NCBI GenBank assembly: GCA_016789705.1
Contig: JAEUQR010000129.1
Span: 17,015 to 81,014 of the forward strand
DNA length: 64,000 nt
Reading direction: 5' to 3'
From: Acidobacteriota bacterium
GTDB lineage: Bacteria > Acidobacteriota > Vicinamibacteria > Vicinamibacterales > UBA2999
Shown: positions 38,963 to 48,016 of the stretch, piece by piece
Layout of the letters: each line of letters begins with the position of its first letter
How positions within the stretch are numbered: position 1 is the first letter of the stretch
Made by a program: the position numbers and the translations under genes
Notes under the pieces: model-generated
Told to the model about the DNA's origin: nothing
Database searches by the model: none
What the model saw: only the letters and a program-made list of their open reading frames with translations

Positions 38963-40174
38963 GTGCCAGCACTCATCTTCAAGAAGGGCCTTGACCTCAA
39001 ACGCGAGGTGGCCGGTCAGCTTTCGGCCAGTTACCACAGCGACCTGGTCGCCGGGATCAAAGCGCGCGACTACCGTCACGACGTCGGCCGCCTCACGATT
39101 CACCTCGCCCGCGAGTTCGGCTTCTGCTACGGCGTGGACCGCGCCGTCGACTACGCCTATCAGGCGCGGCTGAAGTTTCCGGCGCGGCGGGTATTCCTCA
39201 CCGGCGAAATCATCCACAACCCGCACGTGAACGACCAGTTGCGTGCGCAGGGCATCCGATTCCTGTCCGATCCCGGCGAGTCGTGGGAGGCGCTGATGGC
39301 CGACGACGTGGTCATCCTGCCGGCCTTCGGCGTCACAGTCGACGACCTGATGCGGCTCGACACCCTGGGCTGCACGCTCGTCGATACGACCTGCGGGTCG
39401 GTGCTGAACGTGTGGAAGAACGTCAAGCGCTACGCCGCCGACGGCTTCACGTCGATCATCCACGGCAAACACTGGCATGAGGAGACGCGGGCCACCGCAT
39501 CGCAGGCCGTGCAGGTGCCCGGCGGCCACTATCTCGTGCTGCTCGACACCCGCGAGGCGGACGTGGTGTGCGACTTCATCACCGCGGCACATCCGCCGGG
39601 CAGCGCCGCCCGCGCCGCGCTGCTCGACCGCTATCGCGAGGCGTGCTCGCCCGGCTTCGATCCCGACCTGCACCTGAGCCGCGTCGGCTGCGCCAACCAG
39701 ACGACGATGCTCAGCACGGAGTCGTTCGCCATCGGCGAGCAGTTCCGCGCCGCGATTCGCCAGCGCTACGGTGCCGCGGCCGAGGCCGCGCATTTCCGTG
39801 CCTTCGACACCATCTGCAGCGCCACCCAGGACCGGCAGGATGCCGTGCTCGCGATGCTGGCCGACCTGTCGCTCGACGCGATGATCGTCATCGGCGGCTA
39901 CAACAGCAGCAACACGTGCAATCTGGCCCGGATCTGCGCCGAGAAAGTGCCCACGTATCACATCGCCGACCCGAGCGGCCTGGTCTCGGCAGACACCATC
40001 CGCCACCGCGACGTGCATACCAAGGCCGAGGTGGTCTCGACCGGCTGGCTGCCCGATGGCCCGATCACGATTGGCCTCACCTCGGGCGCCTCGACTCCCG
40101 ACAACCTGGTCGAAGCCGTCGTGAAGTCCCTCACCGTCTTCACGGCCGAGCCGGCTGGCGCCGCCGCGCCGTAA
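38963..40174 (+). CDS. ispH: 4-hydroxy-3-methylbut-2-enyl diphosphate reductase, long form
   Basis: IspH is the [4Fe-4S] enzyme that makes IPP and DMAPP in the last step of the MEP pathway. At 403 residues it is the long type seen in cyanobacteria and plants, with an N-terminal extension of about 50 residues. The three cluster cysteines are in FGFCYGVDR, TTCGSVLNVWK and NSSNTCNLARI. The start is GTG, 5 bp after the anti-sigma gene. An isoprenoid enzyme inside a sigma/efflux operon is unexpected. Confidence 0.93.
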   Translation: MPALIFKKGLDLKREVAGQLSASYHSDLVAGIKARDYRHDVGRLTIHLAREFGFCYGVDRAVDYAYQARLKFPARRVFLTGEIIHNPHVNDQLRAQGIRFLSDPGESWEALMADDVVILPAFGVTVDDLMRLDTLGCTLVDTTCGSVLNVWKNVKRYAADGFTSIIHGKHWHEETRATASQAVQVPGGHYLVLLDTREADVVCDFITAAHPPGSAARAALLDRYREACSPGFDPDLHLSRVGCANQTTMLSTESFAIGEQFRAAIRQRYGAAAEAAHFRAFDTICSATQDRQDAVLAMLADLSLDAMIVIGGYNSSNTCNLARICAEKVPTYHIADPSGLVSADTIRHRDVHTKAEVVSTGWLPDGPITIGLTSGASTPDNLVEAVVKSLTVFTAEPAGAAAP

Positions 40175-40211
40175 ACGCGGCACTGCGCCCGGTCGTATTC
40201 CAGACAGACCC

Positions 40212-40661
40212 ATGCCACGGCCCCTCACACTCCCCGTCTGCGCCGTCGTCGCCGCCGCGCTCCTCATCGGCGGCGCGGTGCCTGCCGCCGCTCAGAGCTT
40301 CAAGTGGTGGCAGCACGAGAAGTTCCAGCGCGAGCTGGTGCTCTCGCCCGAGCAGGTGACGCGGCTCGAAGAAATCTTCCAGGCTGCCGGTCCGGCGATG
40401 CGGACCAACAAGGCCGCGGTCGACCGGCTCCAGGCGGAGCTGTCGGCCGTCGTGCAGGACGCCCGCGCCGACGAGGCCACGGCCACTGAACTCATCATCC
40501 GCGTCGAAACCGCACGCGGCGATCTCGGACGCACGCGCGCCCTCATGCTCTACCGGATGCGCCGCGTCCTCACCTCCGACCAGTACACGAAGCTCAAAGT
40601 GCTCTTCGACGAGCACGAACGTTCCAGGCGGGGCCATAACCGGCCCGGACCCGGCGCCTAA
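40212..40661 (+). CDS. Spy/CpxP-like periplasmic protein
   Basis: The 149 residues have a signal peptide ending near VPAAAQS and a helical domain with two LTxxQ-like turns (LVLSPEQVTRLEEIF and LTSDQYTKLKVLF). Proteins of this fold act as periplasmic chaperones or metal/stress sensors. Its place 22 bp before the TolC gene suggests that it senses or buffers envelope stress for this efflux operon. No metal-binding cluster is obvious. Confidence 0.75.
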   Translation: MPRPLTLPVCAVVAAALLIGGAVPAAAQSFKWWQHEKFQRELVLSPEQVTRLEEIFQAAGPAMRTNKAAVDRLQAELSAVVQDARADEATATELIIRVETARGDLGRTRALMLYRMRRVLTSDQYTKLKVLFDEHERSRRGHNRPGPGA

Positions 40662-40683
40662 CCCGCACGAAGGTTGTTCAACG

Positions 40684-42354
40684 ATGACGAGATGTGGTCT
40701 TTCCCTGGCATTGGCGGTGTCACTCGCCGGCGCCGCGGCCGTGCCTGCCGGTGCGCAGGATGCCCGAACTGAGGCGATCGTCCGCGATGCCATCGCACGT
40801 TACGAAGCGGAACGGCTCGATGGCGGCATCGTCGTGCCGGCAGCGACCGTCGCCACCCAGGCCGGCGGCGCCCGCGAGCTCCGCCTCATGGACGCCATCG
40901 AGCTGGCCCTGCAGCAGAACCTCGACATCGCGGTGGAACGCCTGAATCCGCAGGCGGTCGACTTCCAGCTCGCCGGCCTGCGCAACAACTTCCGGCCGCT
41001 CGCCTCGTCCAACTTCGGCCAGCGTAGCCAGGTCAACCCGCCGACCAACCAGTTGAACGGCGGCCAGCGCGTCACCAACGACACGACCACCTACAACTTC
41101 GGCGTCTCGCAGGAAGTGCCGTGGGGCGGCGGTAACTTCTCGGTCACGTTCAACAACAGCCGCCTGGCCACGTCGAACGTGTTCGCCAACTTCAACCCGA
41201 CGTTCACCTCGACGCTCACGGCCACCTACGTGCAGCCGCTGCTGCGCGACTTCGGCATCGACAACATCCGTCAGCAGATCGCCGTCACGCAGATCAACCG
41301 CGACATCGGCCAGGAGACGCTGCGCGCGACCATCGCGCAGACGATCGCCAACGTCCGCAACGCCTACTGGGAACTCGCCTACGCCCGCGCGGCCGTCGAC
41401 GTCGCCCGCCGTTCGCTCGAACTGGCCGAGAAGCTGGTCGAAGACAACAAGGCGCGCGTCGAGGTCGGCACGCTCGCGCCGCTCGACATCGTCCAGGCCG
41501 AAGCCGAGGCCGCCAATCGGCGCCAGAGCCTTGCGCAGGTAGAAGCCACCCTCGCCACCGCGCAGCTCACCCTCAAGCGCCTCGTCGTGACCGGCACGAA
41601 CGATCCGGTCTGGACGCAGGATCTGCGGGCGACCGACCTGCCGCAGCTCCAGGCACCGCCCATCGACATCGAAGGCGCCGTGCGCAACGCGCTCGAGAAG
41701 CGCACGGATCTGGCCGCTGCGCGCCTGAATCTCGACAGCAACGACGTGACGCTCCGGTTCTGGCGCAACCAGACGCGGCCGGCGGTGGACCTGCAGCTCA
41801 ACTACGGCGCCCAGGGCGTCGGCGGCACGCAGTTCATCCGCCAGGGCAGCGGCCTCGGCAGCACCGTCATCGGCACCATTCCTGGCGGCTACACCGACGC
41901 GCTCTCGCTGCTCGGCGGCCGCGACTTCCCCACCTGGAACGCCGCGCTCACCGTGAGTTATCCAATTGGCGGCAACAACGCCGACGGACAGTACGCGAGG
42001 ACGCGCGTGCTGCGCACGCAGCAGAGCACGCGGCTGCGCGCGCTCGAACTCCAGGTGGCGACCGAGGTCACGAACGCCGCCCTCCAGGTGCAGGCGAACC
42101 TGCGCCGCGTCGACGCCTCGCGGGCGGCCCGCGCGCTGGCCGAGCGCCGGCTCGAAGCCGAACAGAGCAAGTTCGAAGTGGGCCTCTCGACGAACTTCTT
42201 CGTCGTGCAGGCGCAGCGTGACCTGGCCGACGCGCAGAACGTCGAGCTGCGGGCACTCACGGATCTTCAGCGCGCGCTCGTCACGTTCGAACGGGCGCAG
42301 GAAGCGCCCGCGGGTGGCTTCGGCGGCGCCGCCGGGGCAGGCGGCGGTAACTAG
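40684..42354 (+). CDS. TolC-family outer-membrane efflux protein
   Basis: The 556 residues start with a signal peptide (cleavage near PAGAQD) and carry two OEP repeats typical of TolC/OprM channels. These are long coiled-coil helices (RNAYWELAYARAAVDVARRS, VEVGTLAPLDIVQAEAEA, LNLDSNDVTLRFWRNQTRPA) and beta segments for the outer-membrane barrel. The C-terminus is Gly/Ala-rich. It would form the exit duct for the adaptor and RND pump encoded next. GAAGG lies about 11 nt before the ATG. Confidence 0.9.
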   Translation: MTRCGLSLALAVSLAGAAAVPAGAQDARTEAIVRDAIARYEAERLDGGIVVPAATVATQAGGARELRLMDAIELALQQNLDIAVERLNPQAVDFQLAGLRNNFRPLASSNFGQRSQVNPPTNQLNGGQRVTNDTTTYNFGVSQEVPWGGGNFSVTFNNSRLATSNVFANFNPTFTSTLTATYVQPLLRDFGIDNIRQQIAVTQINRDIGQETLRATIAQTIANVRNAYWELAYARAAVDVARRSLELAEKLVEDNKARVEVGTLAPLDIVQAEAEAANRRQSLAQVEATLATAQLTLKRLVVTGTNDPVWTQDLRATDLPQLQAPPIDIEGAVRNALEKRTDLAAARLNLDSNDVTLRFWRNQTRPAVDLQLNYGAQGVGGTQFIRQGSGLGSTVIGTIPGGYTDALSLLGGRDFPTWNAALTVSYPIGGNNADGQYARTRVLRTQQSTRLRALELQVATEVTNAALQVQANLRRVDASRAARALAERRLEAEQSKFEVGLSTNFFVVQAQRDLADAQNVELRALTDLQRALVTFERAQEAPAGGFGGAAGAGGGN

Positions 42355-42410
42355 TGGCACGGCGTCTTCGCGGATGGCGTCTCACGGAAGGTGTGTCAGG
42401 CGGAAGAACT

Positions 42411-43859
42411 ATGCGTAGCACGGTGTGGATGGGTCTGGGCATCGCGGTGATGGCCGGGAGTCTCGTGGCCACGAGCGCATGCTCGAGCCAGTCGTCGAGC
42501 GCGCCACAGGGCGCACAGGCGGGTGGCGCAAACCAGGGCGGCGCTCCGCAGGGCGGCGGCCGTCCCGGCGGTCAGGGCGGTCAGCAGCCCGGCGGGGGCG
42601 GCGGACGCCCGGGCGGCGGCTTCGGCGGCGGTGGGTTCCGTCCGCCGATGACGGTCGAAGTTACCAAGGCGTCGAAGGGCGACATCACCGCGGAGCTGAA
42701 TGTCGTCGGCAACCTCATCGGCGCGCAGACCGTGGACGTCGTGCCGCGCACGGCCGGGCGCCTCGTCTCGATGAACGTCAAGCTCGGCGACCGCGTGTCA
42801 CGCGGCCAGACGCTCGCCCGCATCGAAGATCAGGAGATCAACGAGCAGGTGAAGCAGGCCGAGGCCGCGTTCGAAGTGGCACAGGCCACCATTCGCCAGC
42901 GCGAAGCCGACCTCAAGTTCGCCGTCGTCAACCTCGAACGCTCGCAGAACCTCTTCCAGCGGCAGCTCCTGCCCCGGCAGTCGCTCGACGACGCGGAAGC
43001 GCGGCAGGCCGCCTCGTCCGCCCAGCTCGATCTGGCCCGTGCGCAGCTCCAGCAGACGCAGGCCCGCCTCGAGGAACTGCGGATCGCGAAGGGCAACACG
43101 AACATCGTGTCGCCGGTCAACGGCTTCGTCGGCCGGCGCAACATGGACGTCGGCGCCTGGGCCTCGCAGCAGTCGCCGGTGGCTTCCGTCGTCGACATCA
43201 GCTCGGTGCGCCTGGTCGCCAACGTGGTGGAAAAGGATCTGCGGCTGGTGAACGCCGGCGACCCGGCGCGTGTGACCGTGGACGCCTTCCCCGGCGAGAC
43301 GTTCTCGGGACGCATCGCCCGCGTGGCCCCGGTGCTCGACCCGGCCACGCGCACGGCCGAGATCGAGATCGAAGTCCCCAACGGCGACTTCCGCCTCAAG
43401 CCTGGCATGTACGCCCGGATGAGCGTCACGATCGAGAGCCGGCGCGACACCACCCTCGTGCCGAAGGTCGCCGTCGTCGACTATGAAGGCACGCGCGGCG
43501 TCTTCACGATGAACGCCGACAACAAGGCGAAGTTCCTGCCGATCGAGATCGGCATCGAAGACGCCGACCGCGTCGAAGTGCGCGCCGGCCTCACCGGCGC
43601 CGATACCGTCGTGACGAGCGGCGCGTCGGCCCTGCGCAACAACGACACGCTCATCGTGGCCGGCCAGCCACAGGGCGGCGGCCGTCCCGGCGGACGGCGG
43701 CCCGAGGGTCAGGGCCAGCCCGGCGCCGGCGCCCCGCCGTCTGGCGGCGGCACGGCCGCGCCCACGCCGTCCGGCGCGCCCACGCCGCGCGCCGAAGGCG
43801 CCGCGTCGGCCGAGGGTGGCCGTCAACGCGGCCGTCCCGGCGCCCGCCCCGCACAGTAG
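42411..43859 (+). CDS. RND efflux periplasmic adaptor (membrane-fusion protein), probable lipoprotein
   Basis: The 482 residues start with a lipoprotein-like signal peptide with Cys at position 24 (VATSACSSQ). The mature part has the usual adaptor parts: barrel-sandwich/lipoyl halves (GRLVSMNVKLGDRVSRGQTL, IVSPVNGFVGRR), a coiled-coil hairpin, and a beta-barrel (DAFPGETFSGRIARVAP). Odd features are low-complexity Gly/Gln/Pro stretches before the domain (about 35-75) and over the last 65 residues. GGAAG precedes the ATG at 42411; the frame is open upstream to 42354 without support. Confidence 0.9.
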   Translation: MRSTVWMGLGIAVMAGSLVATSACSSQSSSAPQGAQAGGANQGGAPQGGGRPGGQGGQQPGGGGGRPGGGFGGGGFRPPMTVEVTKASKGDITAELNVVGNLIGAQTVDVVPRTAGRLVSMNVKLGDRVSRGQTLARIEDQEINEQVKQAEAAFEVAQATIRQREADLKFAVVNLERSQNLFQRQLLPRQSLDDAEARQAASSAQLDLARAQLQQTQARLEELRIAKGNTNIVSPVNGFVGRRNMDVGAWASQQSPVASVVDISSVRLVANVVEKDLRLVNAGDPARVTVDAFPGETFSGRIARVAPVLDPATRTAEIEIEVPNGDFRLKPGMYARMSVTIESRRDTTLVPKVAVVDYEGTRGVFTMNADNKAKFLPIEIGIEDADRVEVRAGLTGADTVVTSGASALRNNDTLIVAGQPQGGGRPGGRRPEGQGQPGAGAPPSGGGTAAPTPSGAPTPRAEGAASAEGGRQRGRPGARPAQ

Positions 43860-43889
43860 TTCCGACGTTTTGTTCGACCTGGAGGACCG

Positions 43890-46800
43890 ATGAGTATTCC
43901 GAGACTCGCCATCGAACGGCCCGTGACGATGTTCATGCTGAGCTTCGTCGTGGTGCTGCTGGGCGCCATCTCGCTGACCCGCCTGCCGGTGGACCTGATG
44001 CCCGACGTGAGTTTTCCGTCGATCACGGTCCGCGTCTCGTATCAGGGTGTCGGTCCGCTTGAGATGGAGGAGCTCATCACGCGCCCGATCGAGCAGGCCG
44101 TGAGCGCCGTGGCCGGCCTCGACCAGGTCAACTCCACGTCGTCCGAGGGCAACAGTACCGTGCGCCTCAACTTCACGTGGGGCACGGACCTCAACGAGGC
44201 GGCCGATGAAGTGCGCTCGCGCATCGACCGCGTCCGCGGCCGCCTGCCGGAAGACGCCGATCCGCCCACCATCTTCAAGTTCGACTCGACGTCGTTCCCG
44301 ATCATGGGCGTGGGCGTCGAGGGCAACTTCGACCCCGTCACGCTGCGCGAGATGGCGCAGAACGATCTCTCGCCGCGTCTCGAGCGCGTCGCCGGCGTCG
44401 CCGCGGTGAGCGTCGACGGCGGCCTGCGGCGGCAGATTCGCGTCGACCTCTCGCGCGAGAAGATCACGGCGCTCAACCTGCCGGTCGACCGTGTCGTCAA
44501 TATCCTCCGCACCGAGAACCAGAACATCCCGCTCGGCGAGGTCTTCGAGGCCGACCGCATGTTCCTGCTGCGCAGCCCCGGCCAGTTCACGAACATCGAC
44601 GAGATCCGCAACCTCGTCGTGATGACCAAGGACGGCGTGCCGGTCTACCTGCGCGACATCGCCGAGGTCCGCGACACCACGGAAGACCGCCGCAGCTTCA
44701 CCCGCATCAACGGCAATCCCGGCATCCGCATGCGCGTGACCAAGCAGTCGGGCACCAACACGGTGCAGATCGCCGAAGGCGTGCGCGCCGAAATCGAGCG
44801 CATCAACCGCGAAATCCCCGGCGTGACGCTGCAGGTGCTCGACGACCAGTCGGTCTACATCCAGCGCTCGATCGGCAGCGTGCAGGAACACGCCCTCGTC
44901 GGCAGCCTGCTCGTCATCCTCGTCATCTTCGCGTTCCTGCGCGACCTGCGCTCGACGATCATCATCTGCACGTCGATTCCGATTTCGGTCGTCGGCACCT
45001 TCGCCCTGCTCTACTTCGGCGGCTACACCCTCAACACGCTGACGTTCGGCGGCCTGGCCCTTGGCATCGGCATGATCGTGGATGCAGCCATCGTCGTGCT
45101 GGAGAACACCTACCGGCACCTCGAGATGGGCAAGGACGGCATGACGGCGGCCATCGAAGGCGCCGAGGAGGTGTGGAGTGCGATTCTCGCCTCGACGCTC
45201 ACACACATCGCCGTGTTCGTGCCGATGCTCTTCCTGACCGGCGTCTCGAGCATCATGTTCGGCCAGCTCGCCGCCGTCGTCTCCTTCTCGCTGGCGATGT
45301 CGCTGTTCGTCGCCGTCACCATCGTGCCCGTGCTGTGCTCGCGGCTGCTGCGACTGGCGCCGCCAGCCGAAAGCCGGAAGGGCCCGGTCGGCATCGTCTT
45401 CCGCTGGAGCGAACGCGCGCTCGCCGGGCTCGATGCCGCCTACGCGCGCGTCCTGCACGCCTCGCTCCAGCATCGGCCGACGGTCTTCGCGGTCGGCCTC
45501 GTGATGTTCGTCGCCGCCATCGCGCTGCTGACCCGCGTCGGCTTCGAACTCCAGCCCACGACCGACGAAGGTGAGGTGACGGTCGATGCGGAACTCGCCG
45601 TCGGCACCCGCATCGAAACCACCGAGGAAGTGCTCGTCCGCCTCGAGGAGACCATCCGCCAGAGCACGCCCGAAGCGGTGATGCTCATCACGCAGGCCGG
45701 CGGCGGCGGGATGGGCGGCTTCGGCAACAGCTCGACCAACCGCGGCAACATCACGGTGCGCCTGACCCCCAAGGATCAGCGCGCGCGCGCCAGCGACCAG
45801 ATTGCCATGGACCTGCGCCGGCAGCTCTCGGGGCTTCCTGGCGTCATCATCCGTACCCGCGCCTCCGGCGGTCAGATGATGATGATGCGCGGCGGCGGCG
45901 GTGGCGACGGCAGCCGTCTCTCGGTCGAAATCCGCGGCCACGAACTGGATCAGGCCAAGGCCGTGGCCCAGGACCTGAAGGCGATCCTCGACACCACGCC
46001 AGGCATCGCCGACGCCCGCCTCGGCCGTGACGAAGGCCGGCCGGAGCTGGCCGTGAACGTCGATCGCGACAAGGCGGCCGTGCTCGGCATGACCGTCACG
46101 GGCGTTGCCAACACCATCCGCACGAACGTGGCCGGCACGCAGGCCGCGATGTTCCGCGAAGCCGGCAACGAATACCCGATCGTGGTGCGCCTGCGCGAGT
46201 CCGACCGCGACGAAATTTCGTCGGTCGGCGACGTGCTGCTCAGCACGCCGAGCGGGCGTGTGCTCCCGGCGAAGAACGTCATGGTGGTCAACCGCGACAC
46301 CGGCCCGACGCAGATCGACCGCAAGAACCAGGAGCGCATCACCCGCGTGAACTCCGAGGTCGAAGTGACGTTGAGCGAGGCCGTCTCCAACGTGCAGGCC
46401 CGCCTCCCCGAGCTGAACATCCCGAAGGATTTCGAGGTCAGCTTCGGCCAGGAGGTGGAAGACCAGGCCCGCTCGTTCCGCGAGCTGCAGCTCGTGCTCA
46501 TCCTGGCCATCGTGCTGGTCTACACGGTGATGGCGTCGCAGTACGAGTCGCTGCGCGACCCGTTCATCATCATGTTCTCGATTCCGCTGGCCGCCATCGG
46601 CGTCGTCGGGGCCCTGCTGCTGACGAACACGCCCTTCAGCATGCAGGCCTACATCGGCGTCATCATGCTCGCCGGCATCGTCGTGAGCAACGCCATCCTG
46701 CTCGTCGACTACGCCAACACGCTGCGCCGGCGCGACAAGCTGCCGCTCCGTCAGGCCATCGAACAGGCCGGCCACCACCGGCTGCGCCCGATTCTGATGA

Positions 46801-47018
46801 CCAGTATCTGCACGGCCCTCGGCCTCGTGCCGATGGCCCTCGGCATCGGCGAAGGCGCCGAGCTGCAGGCGCCGCTGGCCCGCGTGGTCATCGGCGGCCT
46901 GCTCACCTCCACGCTCATCACGCTGGTGTTCGTGCCGGCGATGTACACGCTTTTCGAAGAAGGCCTGGGCGCGATCTTCAAGCGCGGCCAGGCGCACGAC
47001 GTGCCCGCCGGACACTAG
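43890..47018 (+). CDS. RND efflux transporter permease (HAE1-type)
   Basis: The 1042-residue inner-membrane pump is powered by proton flow and exports drugs or other compounds through the adaptor and TolC partners. It shows helix 1 (VTMFMLSFVVVLLGAISLTR), the large porter loops, TM4 with the proton-relay Asp (LGIGMIVDAAIVVLENTYRH) and the second half with VYTVMASQYESLRDPFIIM. TM4 carries one Asp, unlike the two of AcrB. A Met/Gly-rich insertion (QMMMMRGGGGGDGS, near 660) is unusual. GGAGG stands 4 nt before the ATG. Confidence 0.93.
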   Translation: MSIPRLAIERPVTMFMLSFVVVLLGAISLTRLPVDLMPDVSFPSITVRVSYQGVGPLEMEELITRPIEQAVSAVAGLDQVNSTSSEGNSTVRLNFTWGTDLNEAADEVRSRIDRVRGRLPEDADPPTIFKFDSTSFPIMGVGVEGNFDPVTLREMAQNDLSPRLERVAGVAAVSVDGGLRRQIRVDLSREKITALNLPVDRVVNILRTENQNIPLGEVFEADRMFLLRSPGQFTNIDEIRNLVVMTKDGVPVYLRDIAEVRDTTEDRRSFTRINGNPGIRMRVTKQSGTNTVQIAEGVRAEIERINREIPGVTLQVLDDQSVYIQRSIGSVQEHALVGSLLVILVIFAFLRDLRSTIIICTSIPISVVGTFALLYFGGYTLNTLTFGGLALGIGMIVDAAIVVLENTYRHLEMGKDGMTAAIEGAEEVWSAILASTLTHIAVFVPMLFLTGVSSIMFGQLAAVVSFSLAMSLFVAVTIVPVLCSRLLRLAPPAESRKGPVGIVFRWSERALAGLDAAYARVLHASLQHRPTVFAVGLVMFVAAIALLTRVGFELQPTTDEGEVTVDAELAVGTRIETTEEVLVRLEETIRQSTPEAVMLITQAGGGGMGGFGNSSTNRGNITVRLTPKDQRARASDQIAMDLRRQLSGLPGVIIRTRASGGQMMMMRGGGGGDGSRLSVEIRGHELDQAKAVAQDLKAILDTTPGIADARLGRDEGRPELAVNVDRDKAAVLGMTVTGVANTIRTNVAGTQAAMFREAGNEYPIVVRLRESDRDEISSVGDVLLSTPSGRVLPAKNVMVVNRDTGPTQIDRKNQERITRVNSEVEVTLSEAVSNVQARLPELNIPKDFEVSFGQEVEDQARSFRELQLVLILAIVLVYTVMASQYESLRDPFIIMFSIPLAAIGVVGALLLTNTPFSMQAYIGVIMLAGIVVSNAILLVDYANTLRRRDKLPLRQAIEQAGHHRLRPILMTSICTALGLVPMALGIGEGAELQAPLARVVIGGLLTSTLITLVFVPAMYTLFEEGLGAIFKRGQAHDVPAGH

Positions 47019-47035
47019 TCCGCGGCCACAGCTTC

Positions 47036-47069
47036 CGCCGGCTGCCTACCCTCTCCCAGGCAGCCGGCG
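47036..47069. terminator. hairpin between convergent RND pump and folK genes
   Basis: A perfect 12-bp stem (CGCCGGCTGCCT with its complement) has a 10-nt loop. It covers the last codons and stop of folK, so it is partly coding. There is no T tract on either side, so it may act bidirectionally by a non-classical mechanism or only stabilise 3' ends. Confidence 0.45.
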
Positions 47070-47543
47070 CGAGCGCCAGAGGGCGGCCAGTATCACGCCC
47101 CGCACCGGGTCACGCCACCTCGGCGCCAGGCGCGCCAGCGGCCCCAGCACGAAATCGCGCTCGCGATATCGCGGGTGCGGCACCTGCAGCCCGGGTTCGT
47201 CGATCACCCGTTCCCCGTACAGGATGAGATCCAGATCCAGCGTTCGCGCCGAGCGCACGCCGGGCCGCGTACGGCCGCGTTCCACTTCGAGCCGCAGCAG
47301 CGCCTCGAGCAGCGCGCGCGGAGCCAGCGTGGTGCGGCCGATGACCACGGCGTTGAGGTAGTCGGGTTGTGCGTCGGGAACGTCGAGCGGGGCGGTGTTT
47401 TCGACCGGGGAACACCGGAGGTCGGTGAGGACGCGGCCAAGGCCGTCGCAGGCCCAGGCGATGTGCGCGGCCCGGTCGCCGAGGTTGCTGCCGATCGCCA
47501 CGGCGACGCGCACCCGCGGCGTCGCCGGGCGGCGCTGGGTCAC
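47046..47543 (-). CDS. folK: 2-amino-4-hydroxy-6-hydroxymethyldihydropteridine diphosphokinase
   Basis: FolK transfers pyrophosphate from ATP to hydroxymethyl-dihydropterin in folate synthesis. The 165 residues show AIGSNLGDRAAH, YLNAVVIGRTTL, the acidic metal motif RTLDLDLILYGE and VPHPRYRERDFVLGPL, all expected. The start is GTG at 47543, overlapping the ferritin-like gene as GTGA. The 3' end forms part of a hairpin. No other folate gene is adjacent. Confidence 0.95.
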   Translation of the reverse strand: MTQRRPATPRVRVAVAIGSNLGDRAAHIAWACDGLGRVLTDLRCSPVENTAPLDVPDAQPDYLNAVVIGRTTLAPRALLEALLRLEVERGRTRPGVRSARTLDLDLILYGERVIDEPGLQVPHPRYRERDFVLGPLARLAPRWRDPVRGVILAALWRSRRLPGRG

Positions 47544-48016
47544 TCCACCCAGCGGGTGCCGAGCACGACGCCGTGGCGCTCGGTGCCGGCGACGGGCACG
47601 CCGATGATGTCGGTGCGGCCTTCACCCGCCTGCTGGAACAGGCGCTGGTGTTCCTGCATCTCGCCGAGCACGACCTGCAGCATCTTGCGGTGCCGGGCGT
47701 GCGTGACGTCGGCGACCTTCGGGGTCCACTTCGCGACGAACGCCTGGTTGGCGGCGGCGTCCGCCGACGCGAGATCGCGTTCACTGCCCGAGGGCGCGCC
47801 GGCGTCACCAGGGACGTCCGGCACCGTGGCGCCGACGTCGAGGATGGCACGATGCACCCAGTAGACGTGGGTCTCCTCACGCGCGATCACGTACTGATAC
47901 GCGTTGTTCACGTCGTAGGTGCTGATGCCGCGCGCCGACGTCACATGGCGCTGCAGGAGCGCCAGGCGCTCGGAGTAGAACTCACGGAGCAACGGAGCCA
48001 GGTCGGTCGGAGTCAC
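47540..48016 (-). CDS. ferritin-like four-helix protein of unknown function
   Basis: The 158 residues contain helices with carboxylate/His spacing like diiron proteins: LLREFYSERLALLQRH, YVIAREETHVYWVHRAI (EExH) and RHRKMLQVVLGEMQEHQRLF (E..EH). There is no signal peptide. A C-terminal tail ends in GVVLGTRWVE. I infer a ferritin-like bundle that may bind two metal ions; neither metal nor reaction can be stated. It starts at GTG 48016, overlapping the TraR/DksA gene by 4 bp, and overlaps folK by 4 bp. Confidence 0.65.
   Translation of the reverse strand: MTPTDLAPLLREFYSERLALLQRHVTSARGISTYDVNNAYQYVIAREETHVYWVHRAILDVGATVPDVPGDAGAPSGSERDLASADAAANQAFVAKWTPKVADVTHARHRKMLQVVLGEMQEHQRLFQQAGEGRTDIIGVPVAGTERHGVVLGTRWVE

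Noticed and set aside
42798..47015. 1405-codon open frame opposite the efflux adaptor and pump genes
   Set aside because: It is the complement of two clear genes. Its composition is His/Arg/Asp/Glu-rich shadow sequence without any domain, as expected from high GC at third positions.
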